Part shown: positions 27,401 to 34,732 of the stretch, piece after piece
Numbering within the stretch: position 1 is the stretch's first letter
How the letters are laid out: each line of letters starts with the position of its first letter
Assembly: GCA_961205875.1 (NCBI GenBank)
Contig: OY540821.1
Coordinates: 3,720,001 to 3,784,000, forward strand
DNA from: Sialis fuliginosa
Taxonomy: Eukaryota > Arthropoda > Insecta > Megaloptera > Sialidae
DNA: 64,000 nucleotides
Direction: 5' to 3'
Translations under genes and position numbers: made by a program
The notes under the pieces: model-generated
The model's database searches: none
What the model was told of the DNA's origin: nothing
Seen by the model: only the letters and a program-made list of their open reading frames with translations

Positions 27401-28453
27401 ACCGGAAGTTCAGGACGGACATCATCTCCAGGAGTTCAGCCAACTTCCAGTGGATATCTAGGTTCCAGCTCTGGGTCAGGTCTAGGCCAGTCGAACACAA
27501 GCTCATACCTCGGAGGAAATTCTGGACGGACATCATCTCCAGGAGTTCAACCAACTTCCAGTGGATATTTAGGTTCCAGCTCTGGGTCAGGTTTAGGTCA
27601 ACCCAATACAAGTTCATATCTGACGGGAAATTCTGGACGGACATCATCTCCAGGAGGTATACCAACTTCTAGTGGTTATCTAGGTACCCGGACATCATCT
27701 CCGAACTCCGGTGGATATCTAGGTTCCAATTCTGGGTCTGGAATGGGTCAGTCCAATACAAATCCCTACCAATCGAATTCTGCTGGATTTTTCAATGTAA
27801 ATTCATCTCAATCGAACATCGTAGCGCGATCTTCATCCCCTGCCATGCAAGCTAGTTCTGCGGGTATGGCTGTCACCCTAAATGGCCCTAGCACACTCTC
27901 TGCATTACAGACAACCATAAGTAACATACAAACGACTGCAAACAACATATTCATGTCAACTTCTGGAATGATATACTCAAGCACCAACCCCTTCTTGACT
28001 GGAGCGTATCTAACAGACCAACCATACGAAAGTAGCATGAAATATAATACGATTGGGTCGAAAAGTGACAAGCAGAAATATTCCAGTTATGATACTTCGA
28101 ATTTCGATGTTTCTGAAATTAATTACGATACTAACACAAAATATAATACGATTGGGTCAAAGAAAAGTTATGATACGTCCTCGTACAGTCAAAATAATTA
28201 TAATACAAGAACGGGGTACAATATACAGCCCCCAAATGCAGATAAGTACGGGGGGTATAAGTTTGAAACGGCGGGAGATGGGGTAAATAAGGGTGAAGTT
28301 AAGGGAAACTACGAAAGTAGCAGTCCTAAGAACAGTGGATTGTTAGCTGTGGAGGAAACACCGACTCCGACAAGCAGTATCGAGACTGAAGACAGCAATA
28401 CGAGAGAAGTAGGGGAAAAGGACGTGGAAGGGGATGCAGAACAAAGCGATTAA
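372..28453 (+). CDS. RhoGAP100F: RhoGAP100F / Syd-1: PDZ-C2-RhoGAP synaptic scaffold (3' 20 exons)
   Basis: Exons: 372-489, 5367-5682, 7160-7348, 7561-7730, 8932-9133, 9201-9323, 10197-10303, 11268-11440, 14610-14751, 16432-16596, 17870-18073, 18148-18218, 18282-18480, 18539-18799, 20165-20365, 20429-20508, 22107-22356, 24360-24541, 26933-27022, 27098-28453. All have GT-AG borders and compatible phases. They join into 4599 nt, i.e. 1532 residues plus TAA. Domain order is a PDZ remnant (residues 1-40), a linker, C2 (about 569-730), RhoGAP (about 760-980) and a Ser/Gly-rich tail. That order is typical of the Syd-1/SYDE family, which organises presynaptic active zones at the plasma membrane through Rho-family GTPases. 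The RhoGAP domain has Arg817 in GLYRLCGS at the place of the arginine finger, so it looks catalytically competent. The start codon and the first part of PDZ are outside the window. Most introns carry transposons. Family assignment is strong; the exact exon 8 acceptor (11267) has a weak pyrimidine tract. Confidence 0.93.
535..763. mobile_element. Short hAT-like MITE with TAGGGTGACCAG termini
   Basis: A 229-bp element bounded by TAGGGTGACCAG and the inverse CTAGTCACCCTA. It is flanked by near-identical 8-bp duplications, GGTGTTAC at 527-534 and GTTGTTAC at 764-771. A second copy lies at about 39196-39432. It is non-coding and sits in RhoGAP100F intron 1. Confidence 0.8.
911..1314. mobile_element. 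Palindromic MITE, family with CAGTGTATTCCAAG termini, copy 1
   Basis: Two arms read towards each other: CAGTGTATTCCAAGTTGATT at the left, and its diverged complement near 1290-1312. Related copies are at 23719-24115 and 42155-42480. All three start directly after TA, which suggests a TA-duplicating Tc1/mariner-type source. The middle contains no coding sequence. Confidence 0.7.
1474..3675. mobile_element. hAT-type non-autonomous element inside the 1329-3685 MITE
   Basis: Starts TAGGGTGACCATTCGTCCCG and ends AATGGTCAGCCTA. The 8-bp duplication GACAACCC is exact at 1466-1473 and 3676-3683, which is diagnostic for hAT. A run of about 20 C lies near 3610-3629. Removing the palindrome at 1664-3371 leaves about 490 bp without coding sequence. 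Confidence 0.85.
1664..3371. mobile_element. 1.7-kb palindromic element nested in the hAT copy
   Basis: Arms of about 670 bp (1664-2335 and 2697-3371) are near-perfect inverted repeats around a central loop of about 360 bp. Ends are GGGTCAATCCATATGA and its complement, flanked by TTCA at 1660-1663 and 3372-3375. The short reading frame at 2961-3212 merely mirrors the left arm and is not a gene. A 4-bp duplication does not identify the superfamily. Confidence 0.85.
3693..4848. other. Intronic DNA with a Penelope-like palindrome at 4369-4513
   Basis: AT-rich intron sequence. The one structured part is 4369-4513: GGATCTTGG, then CCGCGTCGGTTTGGTC, then the inverse arm with GACGAAACGTTGGCCGATAA. 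A related copy lies at 12909-13072. The shared GAAACGTTGG core resembles the terminal repeats of Penelope-like elements. Nothing else recognised. Confidence 0.45.
4849..5216. mobile_element. hAT MITE with CAGGGCTTCGAACCG termini, copy 1
   Basis: A 368-bp element with termini CAGGGCTTCGAACCG and CGGTTCGAAGCCCTG and an exact 8-bp duplication GAATATTT at 4841-4848 and 5217-5224. The subterminal parts are filled with short GAACCGGAAC/AACCGAAAA repeats. Other copies: 16636-17014, 24568-25993 (interrupted), 24694-25090 and 55547-55909. No transposase. Confidence 0.9.
5367..16596 (+). CDS. RhoGAP100F: RhoGAP100F linker exons between PDZ and C2 (nine exons)
   Basis: Exons 5367-5682, 7160-7348, 7561-7730, 8932-9133, 9201-9323, 10197-10303, 11268-11440, 14610-14751 and 16432-16596 encode about 528 residues of mostly disordered sequence rich in Ser, Arg, Pro and Tyr. 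One block looks conserved: [20 protein letters not shown] in the exon at 11268-11440. No enzymatic domain is visible. The stretch probably serves as a protein-interaction and phosphorylation region, which is inference. Every junction preserves phase, which supports the boundaries even where the sequence is not conserved. Confidence 0.85.
5715..7035. mobile_element. 1.3-kb palindromic element in RhoGAP100F intron 2
   Basis: The left end CACAGGCCCACAAAATAAAA and the right end TTTTGTGAGCCTGTG are inverted. They are flanked by TTA at 5712-5714 and 7036-7038, a PIF/Harbinger-like 3-bp duplication. The two arms meet near 6525, so the intron could fold into one long hairpin. It is interrupted in its left arm by the element at 5776-6074. 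No coding sequence; the frame at 6252-6467 is an arm artefact. Confidence 0.75.
5776..6074. mobile_element. MITE with CAGGGTGTCCAC termini nested in the palindrome
   Basis: A 299-bp element beginning CAGGGTGTCCAC and ending GTGGACACCCTG, flanked by CTTAT on both sides. The undisturbed right arm of the host palindrome lacks this insert, which confirms it as a later insertion. Confidence 0.8.
7745..8160. repeat. Diverged tandem repeats of about 170 bp in intron 4
   Basis: At least two or three decayed units share a core of the type AGAATATAAATTATAG..TTTTTTTCTATTACTTATC. A further unit lies at 8790-8890 on the other side of the LTR at 8222-8761. Single related units occur near 21537, 46690 and 49070, so this is an old dispersed intron repeat. 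Confidence 0.5.
8222..8761. mobile_element. Solo LTR of a retrotransposon
   Basis: A 540-bp sequence beginning TGTCGGAGCGTG and ending CACGCGCCGACA, i.e. a TG..CA type terminal repeat with short inverted ends. It is flanked by the 4-bp duplication TACA (8218-8221 and 8762-8765). An AATAAA-type signal lies near 8309. No internal gag or pol is present, so it is a recombined solo LTR, most likely Gypsy- or BEL-type by duplication length. Confidence 0.75.
9355..10160. mobile_element. 0.8-kb palindromic TA-flanked element in RhoGAP100F intron 6
   Basis: Ends GCCCAGTCAAGGAAGCA and TGCTTCCTTTACTGGAC are inverted and flanked by TA. Arms of about 300 bp are near-identical, which is why almost the same short frame appears on both strands (9413-9625 and 9825-10112). 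The right end lies 36 nt upstream of the exon at 10197. Confidence 0.75.
10443..11200. repeat. 180-bp tandem repeat array, five diverged units, intron 7
   Basis: The motif AATATCTGTT, followed by AAAATCGGTC, recurs near 10447, 10627, 10807, 10987 and 11169, i.e. every 180-182 bp. Units share ACTTACTTCCTCTTCATTTT near their ends. The array stops about 70 nt before the exon at 11268. A single unit start is also seen at 44218 in the lipase gene. Confidence 0.75.
11470..12895. mobile_element. hAT-type element (TAGAGGTGTACCGG family) with a nested element
   Basis: The body matches the clean copy at 33787-34500: CTCACGATGTAGATTTAAAG at the left and AATAGTAGTGACGTTAGACG at the right. The left terminus is degraded and no duplication is clear. 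It is split by the element at 11584-12643, inserted at the TATA that is intact in the other copy. Confidence 0.65.
11584..12643. mobile_element. Mariner-like non-autonomous element nested at TATA
   Basis: A 1060-bp element starting CCGGGTGTTCCAGACCACCC and ending with the inverse GGGTGGTCTGGAACACCCGG, flanked by TATA on both sides. Comparison with the uninterrupted host copy near 34247 confirms the insertion point. No transposase frame survives. Confidence 0.75.
12909..13072. repeat. Penelope-like palindrome, copy 2
   Basis: Inverted arms (GGATCTTGGCTTC.. and ..GCCAAGATCC) enclose CTGAAGATGTCCACTT and TGTGACGAAACGTTGG. It is related to 4369-4513. CUGANGA followed by GAAAC is the order of the hammerhead ribozyme core carried by Penelope-like terminal repeats. 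Stem II here is imperfect, so activity is doubtful. Confidence 0.45.
13119..14513. mobile_element. TA-flanked element with GGGTCTCTTTTTACGCGG termini
   Basis: The left end GGGTCTCTTTTTACGCGGT and the right end CCGCGTAAAAAGAGA are inverted. It contains a second pair of ends at 13424-14151 (TTAAGGATGTATGGCA and its inverse) and a 3'-truncated copy of the CAGTGGCGTAG MITE at 14208-14440. No coding sequence. The limits of the outer element are approximate. Confidence 0.55.
14810..15600. repeat. Diverged tandem repeats of about 150-200 bp in intron 9
   Basis: Units contain variants of ACGTTTCTATGATT, TCCGGAGTACTATGTG and AGAACACGTTTTTT near 14860, 15000, 15160, 15360 and 15540. Strongly decayed, non-coding. 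Confidence 0.5.
16054..16180. mobile_element. 127-bp Tigger-like MITE
   Basis: Ends CAGCCATACCCCGACTTACG and GTAACTTCGGGGTATCACTG are inverted and flanked by TA. The CAGTGATACCCCG type terminus is characteristic of Tigger/pogo-related MITEs. Confidence 0.75.
16636..17014. mobile_element. hAT MITE with CAGGGCTTCGAACCG termini, copy 2
   Basis: A 379-bp copy flanked by the exact 8-bp duplication CATTCTAC (16628-16635 and 17015-17022). The last base is changed from G to A. It begins 40 nt after the donor of the exon ending at 16596. Confidence 0.88.
17036..17674. mobile_element. TA-flanked MITE with GGGTAAGGTTTCTCAAGTCG end
   Basis: Inverted ends GGGTAAGGTTTCTCAAGTCG and ACTTAAGCAACTTTACCC are flanked by TA. 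Internal copies of CTAAGTCGTAC and CTTAAGACGTACCC repeat the end motif. Non-coding. It fills most of intron 10 behind the hAT MITE at 16636-17014. Confidence 0.65.
17870..18480 (+). CDS. RhoGAP100F: RhoGAP100F exons encoding the C2 domain (three exons)
   Basis: Exons 17870-18073, 18148-18218 and 18282-18480. The strands [35 protein letters not shown] and [15 protein letters not shown], then [20 protein letters not shown], follow the C2 beta-sandwich order. C2 domains bind phospholipids or proteins. Few calcium-ligating aspartates are visible in the loops, so calcium-independent membrane or protein binding is more likely (inference). A Gly/Ser/Thr-rich insertion sits in the first loop ([14 protein letters not shown]). 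Confidence 0.88.
18539..22356 (+). CDS. RhoGAP100F: RhoGAP100F exons encoding the RhoGAP domain (four exons)
   Basis: Exons 18539-18799, 20165-20365, 20429-20508 and 22107-22356. The domain starts at [12 protein letters not shown] and contains [20 protein letters not shown], the arginine-finger motif GLYRLCGS (Arg817 in window numbering), [38 protein letters not shown] and [11 protein letters not shown]. These match the helices that contact Rho-family GTPases. The arginine needed for GTP hydrolysis is present, unlike GAP-dead relatives. The intron inside the arginine-finger region (18800-20164) carries a transposon close to each splice site. Confidence 0.93.
18817..19337. mobile_element. TA-flanked palindromic MITE next to the exon 14 donor
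   Basis: Ends GGGGAAAGACGGGCAAAGTG and GCCCGCTTTTCCCC are inverted and flanked by TA (18815-18816 and 19338-19339). Internal CAAAGTGGCCA motifs repeat. It starts 18 nt after the last base of the exon ending at 18799. Confidence 0.75.
19358..20143. mobile_element. Repeat family with GCTTCCTCG ends, copy 1
   Basis: Begins GCTTCCTCGCAATATCGAAG and runs to CACGAGGAAGC at 20118 plus a conserved tail CTTGGCAGATG. A closely similar copy is at 40709-41494 and a 5'-truncated one at 42478-42845. It contains a (GTCT)n run and three tandem GACGTTTTAAATGTCA-like units. Its end lies about 20 nt upstream of the exon 15 acceptor. Confidence 0.75.
20520..22049. mobile_element. hAT element (CAGGGCCGGATTAA family) just inside intron 16
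   Basis: Starts CAGTGCCGGATTAACC and ends ATTCTGGCACTG, flanked by AGTATTAA (20512-20519) and AATATTAA (22050-22057), an 8-bp duplication with one change. It is related to the copy at 47484-48822. It is interrupted by the MITE at 20566-20815. The duplicated target overlaps the donor region of the exon ending at 20508. Internal AATCGATTTTT-rich and (GACA)n parts are non-coding. Confidence 0.85.
20566..20815. mobile_element. CAGTGGCGTAG hAT MITE nested in the 20520-22049 element
   Basis: Starts CAGTGGCGTAGCGAGG and ends GCTACGCCACTG, flanked by the exact 8-bp duplication TACGGGCC (20558-20565 and 20816-20823). Same family as 34733-35078 and 56484-56885. Confidence 0.88.
22390..24359. other. 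RhoGAP100F intron 17 with a palindromic MITE at 23719-24115
   Basis: 22390-22545 is a decayed GATAGGCGTAG repeat. 22550-23700 is AT-rich with nothing recognised. 23719-24115 is copy 2 of the CAGTGTATTCCAAG palindromic MITE: its arms read CAATGTATTCCAAGTTGATT and CTAATTGTCCCCATGTTAAA, but the right terminus has decayed. A short inverted repeat of TTCTCTATGGAT lies at 24238-24268. Confidence 0.6.
24360..28453 (+). CDS. RhoGAP100F: RhoGAP100F C-terminal tail exons (three exons, stop at 28451)
   Basis: Exons 24360-24541, 26933-27022 and 27098-28453. The tail begins with a GC-rich exon (Pro/Ala/Arg-rich), then [17 protein letters not shown], then 451 residues rich in Ser, Gly, Thr and Tyr. It includes a tandem 37-residue repeat, two KYNTIGSK copies and an acidic end ([15 protein letters not shown]). 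No folded domain is seen. SxP and SP motifs suggest phosphorylation (inference). The 24360-24541 exon ends in phase 0 at the donor GTCAGT. The last exon ends with TAA at 28451-28453. Confidence 0.87.
24694..25090. mobile_element. hAT MITE inserted into an older copy of its own family
   Basis: A full 397-bp copy with intact CAGGGCTTCGAACCG and CGGTTCGAAGCCCTG termini and an exact 8-bp duplication CATACAAG (24686-24693 and 25091-25098). The duplicated bases are part of the older element. Confidence 0.9.
25119..25818. mobile_element. Another hAT element nested in the same MITE
   Basis: Starts CAAGCTTGTCCAGCCCGCG; the inverse of its right end reads CATAGGTGTACAAACC. It is flanked by TTCTAAAT and TTATAAAT (8 bp, one change). 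The CA(G)GGGTGTCCAAACC type terminus followed by a GGACCGCATAA-like segment fits Charlie/Tip100-type hATs. It contains a truncated CAGTGGCGTAG MITE from about 25609 and an inverted pair of TTAAATTTAATTATTAGG. Non-coding. Confidence 0.75.
26392..26790. repeat. Dispersed repeat with GCACCAGT end, copy 1
   Basis: Shares GGGCTTGTTTTTTGTAATT, GAGCACGCAGTGAT and TAATGATTACAAAATGATAA with copies at 37285-37815 and 40516-41757. The inverse end CCAAGACTGGTGCT is seen only at 37802-37815. Non-autonomous; superfamily unclear. Confidence 0.6.
27410..27745 (+). repeat. 111-bp in-frame minisatellite within the RhoGAP100F tail
   Basis: The segment starting GGACGGACATCATCTCCAGG recurs at 27413, 27524 and 27635, exactly 111 bp apart. 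It encodes 37 residues beginning [18 protein letters not shown]. The first two units are nearly identical; the third is broken by a shorter internal duplication (TRTSSP). The period is a multiple of three, so the frame is kept. Confidence 0.9.
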
Positions 28454-31400
28454 GGTAGGGGAAAAATACGGTTTTTCATATAAAAATTTTTCTGGGCTTT
28501 TTTCATTATTTTTCTCAACAATTTATATAAAATAGAACTGTCAAATTTTGTTCCTACTTTTCTAGATATGATACACAGTATTAAAATAACCACGAAAGCC
28601 TAGGAACCTTTTTATTAAAATATTGTTATATTCGGAAATTGTCTAACAACGAAAATACGACACTATAAAAAAAATATCTGTACAATACAAATAATTGTTA
28701 AATCGATGTTAAAAAAAACGTAATTTTCACATATCCTGCTTTAAAAAAAAATATTGTAAAAAATACCACATTAGGTTTTCTCTAAAAAAATGAATATATT
28801 GTAATTTTAACTAAAATTTCATCAGATATTGCATACAAAATCCTGTAAAACGTTCATAATTATATAATTTGTTTATATTTCAAATATCAATCTGAAAAAA
28901 TCGGTTATATTGATTGAGGATGAAATTACCCCCATTTACTAATTTTAAGCGGCCCAATGGACCATATTAAACAGTGGGCTATAGGGGCTTCTCCTAATAG
29001 TCAATCGCTCTTTAAATTATAATTTTTTTTGTCGCTAGAAAACAGCGAAAGTCTATTGTGGTAAGGAAATACTTTGAAAGAACGTATACTCTATTAAAAT
29101 ATACATACATATATATACTTTTAAACTTGGCATTGTATATATAGTATACAGGGTGTGTCGTATTTAAACAGACCAATTTAAAAAAAAATCGGTATCAGAA
29201 AAAATTGGAGAAAAATGAGTAATTTTCAAATATCTGTGTATCTACACTTATGTAAACAACGTGAATACAATAGATTTTTTATTGAAATTGATCTGTTTAA
29301 ATTTTAAGAGAGACACATTTTGCAAATTGTTTAAAAGTGAGTTGTAATATAAATGAAAAATATATTAAAATAATGTAGTTATTAATTTACAACAAAATGT
29401 TTCTGTTATTAAATGTAAAATATAATTAATTAAATTAATAACTATTCTCGCTCTGCTAAAATAAATATATAAATATTAAAAGTAGTGCGAAAAATAAAAG
29501 AATAAGCTTCATAGAAATAAAGTGTATTAATATAATAACTAATTGTTATCTATTTGATAGTTTTTTCGTCTTTTTCGTTGTTTTTATTATTAAATGAATT
29601 ATTATTAACAAATAAGACAGTATATATATATATTATATATATATATAATTAATAATTGTTAAAATGTGCACAAATTAACCTAAATTATTACTGAAAAAAC
29701 TTTTATGCAATCCCTGTTTCGAAAAAAAAGATGTTATTTTACAGAAATATAAAATAAATGAGTTTATCGAATTTAGGGCGATATATCTCTGAAACGAGGA
29801 AATATATTTAAATGGGTATTAATTTAAATAAAAGACCAATTATTTGGCTTTAAAATGATATATAATGCTTAAAGATTTACTTTAGTGAAGTCATATAAAT
29901 TTTAACTTAATTAAGTAAAATTTTTATTTGATTAATTTTTAAATATACGTTAAAATACATTTCAAATTATTTTTTAACCGGTTAGTATTAGAAAAAATAC
30001 TTTAGATAAAATTTGTAGAGAATATTTTTATCTATAGATTATTTACCATCAATTTTTCGGTATAAGATACTGTTGAGAAAAATTAATTTTTTCGATAAAC
30101 TCTATTTAATAAATAAATAAATATGATTACAATCACAAATAAGTATTTATAAATGTCACAAAAATATAAACAGGTTGAATAAGAAGTAAGAAACATATTG
30201 AATTAATGTACCTTACTTTTAATTCATTCTGTATATTATATTTCGTGTCAAATTCCAGTCAATATCGATGTTTTTTTCTAATAACTAATTTGACAATAAT
30301 ATAGTTGATAGATATATATAAATAATCCCTTATATCATAGCTTGATTTGGATAAAAAAAATCCAACCCCAGCATTACCTAACATCATATATTGTTACAAA
30401 TACCCTATCAACGTAAAATTGATTATTAACCTTGGATCAGAACCATTTTACGTGAAAGTTTGTACACCTATCGGTGTCCAAATGAAGTTGTAATTATATA
30501 TGATATATTTATTATACGAAAAAAAATGTAAATTTTGTATAGCATTTGTTTTTTTTATATTTTAATATAGGAACGAAACATGGTTGCATAAAAAAATTAA
30601 TTTCATCAAATAAATTATGCAGGGACGATCCAAAAGTCCCTGTAGAGTTTATGTATATAATAAATATAATAATAATAACATAAGGACCTGTATCATGAAC
30701 TAACATATGAATTAAACCCATTGGCGTACCCAGAATGGAGTTAAATATAAATATTATCATACTTTATATAATATTAAAAATTAATACGAAAAAAAATTCT
30801 GAGTACGCCACTGGTTAAATTAATAAATGCACAAATCACTTGTAATTATAAACTACATAATTATCACTGCCATATTTTAACAGAAATACATTTTAGGCAG
30901 AATACATGAACAAAAAAATCAAATTTTTAGTATATTAGTTAATAGACTGAGGAAAAAAATGAAATTTCGTTTCCTGTACTTCACTGATCAAATAAAACAC
31001 CTAAATTGTTTTTTTAAATCTGTAAAAACTCTACTTTATGATATTTTTTTTGTTAACTTTCGGTGCTATATATTTTTCAGAATTTTTTACGTATTTTAAA
31101 AAATCACTATTTTAGTTAAAAATTTGAATTAATCAATACACCAATAAAAAATAAAAAACTCTTTCTTTTCAAAAATAACTATTTTTTGTAATTTACCTAG
31201 TGTCATTTTTTTTAAACAAAATCCTATCTACCGTTTGAAAAAATTCAATTATTTCCAACGCTATCGCTGTATAAATATATAAAATAAGTAAATCTATCAA
31301 GATAATATATACAGGATGTTCCTTCCACGACCATACCTGTATATTAATAAATAATATATCTAAATTTAACAAAAATTGTACTGAAACGCATAGAAAAAAC

Positions 31401-31916
31401 AACTATACATAGCTAATGTTAGTATTGTAATAAATAAATAAATTTTTCCATTACACAGTGGCGTATCCTTTCACAATTTCCATGAGGGGGGACACGTGTG
31501 CATATTAATTATCATTTTTTTGATGTAGTTGTGTATTATTTTGCCTCTAAAATGTTATCTGTATATACATATATATTAAGAATTTAAAACGGGGATGTAC
31601 TTTCCCCCTTAGACCCCCTACCGGTTCGCCACTGTTGAATTTTCTTGTAAGATATCAACAATATCATGACGTATGGATGTGAAACTGAACAAAATCATAT
31701 ATAAATAAGTAACCTAGTCAATTTTTTATGTTTTGAGTCAATTTTAGAAAAAAAATAGTGTTATATATAAATATTAGAATGTTATAGAAAAAATATATAT
31801 ATTTAAAAATGCACTTTGGCTTTTACGCGACGTTTTAAGGGACTTCTTTTGCTTTTAGAGTCAAATTCTGTCGATAAAAAGTAAAGATACAAACTTAACG
31901 ATTTAGATTTAAACAA
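28454..31916. other. 3' UTR of RhoGAP100F and intergenic DNA
   Basis: No gene supported. Several AATAAA signals occur (for example near 29462 and 29751), so the 3' UTR end is not resolved. The region holds a small decayed CAGGGTGTGTCG element at 29149-29320, an AT microsatellite near 29620-29650, a 95-bp CATTGGCGTAC/GTACGCCACTG MITE at 30719-30813, and a CAGTGGCGTA remnant at 31459-31635 whose ends lack matching duplications. Confidence 0.6.
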
Positions 31917-32103
31917 AATGACGTGTAATTTCGTCAAAATGACGTGTATACACGTCATTACGAGGTATATGTACTTCAAGTTGACATATATACGTCTTTT
32001 ATGACGTTACGACGTATATATACGTCAAATTGATGTTTATACACGTTAAGACGTCGTATATGTACGTAAATTTGACGTGTATATACGTCATTTATAACGT
32101 CAA
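31917..32103. repeat. Cluster of TGACGT/ACGTCA palindromes (CRE-like)
   Basis: About 190 bp contain roughly ten TGACGT, ACGTCA or one-base variants spaced at short intervals. One is a perfect 18-bp palindrome TGACGTGTATACACGTCA at 31940-31957. The repeat core is TGACGTRTATAYACGTCA. Such half sites bind bZIP factors of the CREB/ATF class, but the array may instead be a decayed short tandem repeat. Confidence 0.6.
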
Positions 32104-32342
32104 TTCTTTAAATATCATATTATCTTTTTTAAAGCTATTTAGTTGTTAATTTATCATTAAATATAATGCAGTTCCTACATATCTTGTAAGATTGTACCTT
32201 TACTATGAAAGAAGAAAATTTTCATTCATTGTATGTACGCCGTATTGTTTTACATGTATCATACATACAGGACGTCCGCAAAGTACACATTCAGGGTAAT
32301 TCATAAAATGTTACGTTATCTTTCAAAAAGTGTCGAATAATA

Positions 32343-33449
32343 CACAGGGTGGTCCGGTTTGAGATACAGATATTTTTGGAGCTGATTTCTTGGCTCATTG
32401 TGAGTAAAAAATTGTATGGAAAGAGAGGGTCTATCTCTAACACCCTCTGAGTTACAGGATGTTTAAAAAGTTCCTTCAGAGTAGTATTTACAAACAAAGA
32501 TTATCTCATAACTTCAAAAGTAACGTAACTAGAGCAACCACAATGAGTCAGTTTTATAGGTAAATAACTAACATATTTTTCAGTATTAGCGTTATTCCTT
32601 GCCGTGTTTCCAATAAGGTAAAAGTTATTGCTCATCAAAGAAAAAAGATATATATTTTTTTTGAAAATTTTTATGAAAATTACATTATTTTTCAAAATTA
32701 CCTATAATATGTGGTATTTTTTATTATTATTTTGGTGTGTCATAATGTTATCTACAAATTCATCACACAAAGTTTGGACCAGGGTCTTACAGTTTTTCTG
32801 TTATAAATTTATCTAAATTAATCCACAAAGTGACTATTTTGCTACCTACCCTATTAAATAAAGCAGTCATACAATTTTTTTGTTTATAATTACATAATTA
32901 TAAATATATAATTATAAATAAAAAAATTTGTATGACTGTTTCATTTAATAATGTAGGTAGCAAAAAAGTCACTTTGGGATTAATTTAGATAATTTATAAC
33001 TGGAAAACTTTAAGATCCAGGTACAAACTTTGTATTGTGAATTTGTAGGTAACATTATGTTACATCAAAATAATAATAAAAAATACTACATACTGTAGGC
33101 ACTTTTGGAGAAAAATATAATTTTCATAAAAATTTTCAAAAAAATAATCTTTTTTTTTTACTTTGATGAGCAATAACTCTGAACTGGAAACACGGTAAGG
33201 AATAACGTTAATACTGAAAAATACGTTAGTTATTTACCTATAAAACTGACTCATTGTGGTTGCTCTAGTTAAGTTACTTTGGAAGTTATGAGATAATCTT
33301 TGTTTGTAAGTACTACTCTGAAGGAAGTTTTTAAACTGTAGCTCAAAGGGCGTGAAGATAGACCCCACTTTTTCATACAATTTTTCACTCACAATGAGCC
33401 AAAAAATCAGCTTTTAAAATATCTGTATCCCAAACCGGACCATCCTGTA
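32343..33449. mobile_element. 1.1-kb TA-flanked palindromic element
   Basis: Ends CACAGGGTGGTCCGGTTTGA and TCCCAAACCGGACCATCCTG are inverted; TA flanks both sides. The arms, about 500 bp each, meet near 32895 with almost no loop. Short frames on both strands here (32291-32497, 32501-32695, 32628-32816) are arm sequence, not genes. Confidence 0.8.
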
Positions 33450-33786
33450 TAATTGCTGGGTTTTCTTTTGAACATCCTGTATAGGGTGTACATAAAGTAA
33501 AAAAAAGACAGTTACAATACAAAATATACAGGAAGAGTCAAAAATATTCAATGGAAATTCAAAATAAATTACAATATACAGAGTGTCCCACGGGAAGCTG
33601 TTGAAACTTATCATTTTCAAATAGATGCATTAAAAAAACAAAAATTGCGTTTAAAAGAGGAGAATCTGCATTTTTATTCGGGGAATTTCGTACGTAACTT
33701 TTACTCTCAAAAAGTGTAATAATAATAATAAAAGTAAATAACTCTTTATTTATTTAAACTTATATTTTACGTCACTTGGTTTTTAG

Positions 33787-34500
33787 TAGAGATGTATCGG
33801 AATTCCGGCCGGAACTCACGATGTAGATTTAAAGTGAATATTTTATCGTCACTACTATTATATTCAGGCCCGAATTTACCATGCAGGCAGAGTAGGCAGC
33901 TGCCTAGGGCGGCAAATTTTGGTGGAAACTTTGAAAACTTGTTATATTCGTGGGAATTGAATTTGATTTTGATTCCATTATCGATGAGTTTGCCATCCGA
34001 AAATCGAGACGTAAAAATTTCAACCCATAAGCAATCATTTCTTTATACATGTAACTCAAACATGACAAAAAAAAGGTCTTCAGTTTTTATGTTTCCTAAT
34101 GTAACTTTATAAAAATTTATAAAATTTGAAACTGACGCAACCAAAAAAAAAGATCCTGAGTTAGTTTCGAGAAGGGGGGGGGGGGAATTTTCGCAACTGC
34201 CTAGGGGCGGTAAATTTCTAAATCCGGGCCTGATTATATTATTATTGACACTATAAATGTAATTACATTCGATCGAAAAGAACGTATGCTATACAAATAA
34301 TTTAACAAAATTATAGCTAAACAAATAGTTTTATGAAGCTGTAAAAATTACAGAATATGTAGAAAACACAATTTTTATAATTTAATATATTTTCTTAAAG
34401 AAATACCATATAGAATAATATTAATTTATATATTTATATTTAAAATATAATAGTAGTGACGTTAGACGTGAATTCCGACCGGAATTCCGGTACACCTCTA
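33787..34500. mobile_element. hAT element (TAGAGATGTATCGG family) with nested MITE
   Basis: Ends TAGAGATGTATCGGAATTCC and GGAATTCCGGTACACCTCTA; exact 8-bp duplication GTTTTTAG at 33779-33786 and 34501-34508. It is the reference copy for the degraded one at 11470-12895. Split by 33865-34232. Confidence 0.88.
33865..34232. mobile_element. hAT MITE with CAGGCCCGAATTTACC termini
   Basis: A 368-bp element ending TAAATCCGGGCCTG, flanked by the exact 8-bp duplication ATTATATT (33857-33864 and 34233-34240). Contains a CTGCCTAGGGCGGCAAATTT / inverse pair just inside its ends. The frame at 33792-34112 crosses the insertion and is not a gene. Confidence 0.88.
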
Positions 34501-34732
34501 GTTTTTAGGCAATAAACCTGCATTGAAATAATAATTTTTTATATTATTTTTAGCAGAACTATCGATAATTTTAGCATATTTTCATCAATAAAATAACAAA
34601 TATTTTATTAAGTTTTATTTATACCAATTAAAAACTGCAAACTCCTCTTTTCAACAATATTTTTGTTTTTCAATAACGAAAGTTGTTTGAAAACTGATTA
34701 GTTTCAACACCTTCCTGTGGAACACCCTGTAT

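Noticed and set aside
27076-28286. Antisense and alternate-frame ORFs over the RhoGAP100F last exon
   Set aside because: Produced by low-complexity Ser/Gly codons and the 111-bp repeat; no independent support.
33792-34112. 106-aa plus-strand frame
   Set aside because: Crosses the boundary of the nested MITE at 33865 and has no family resemblance.
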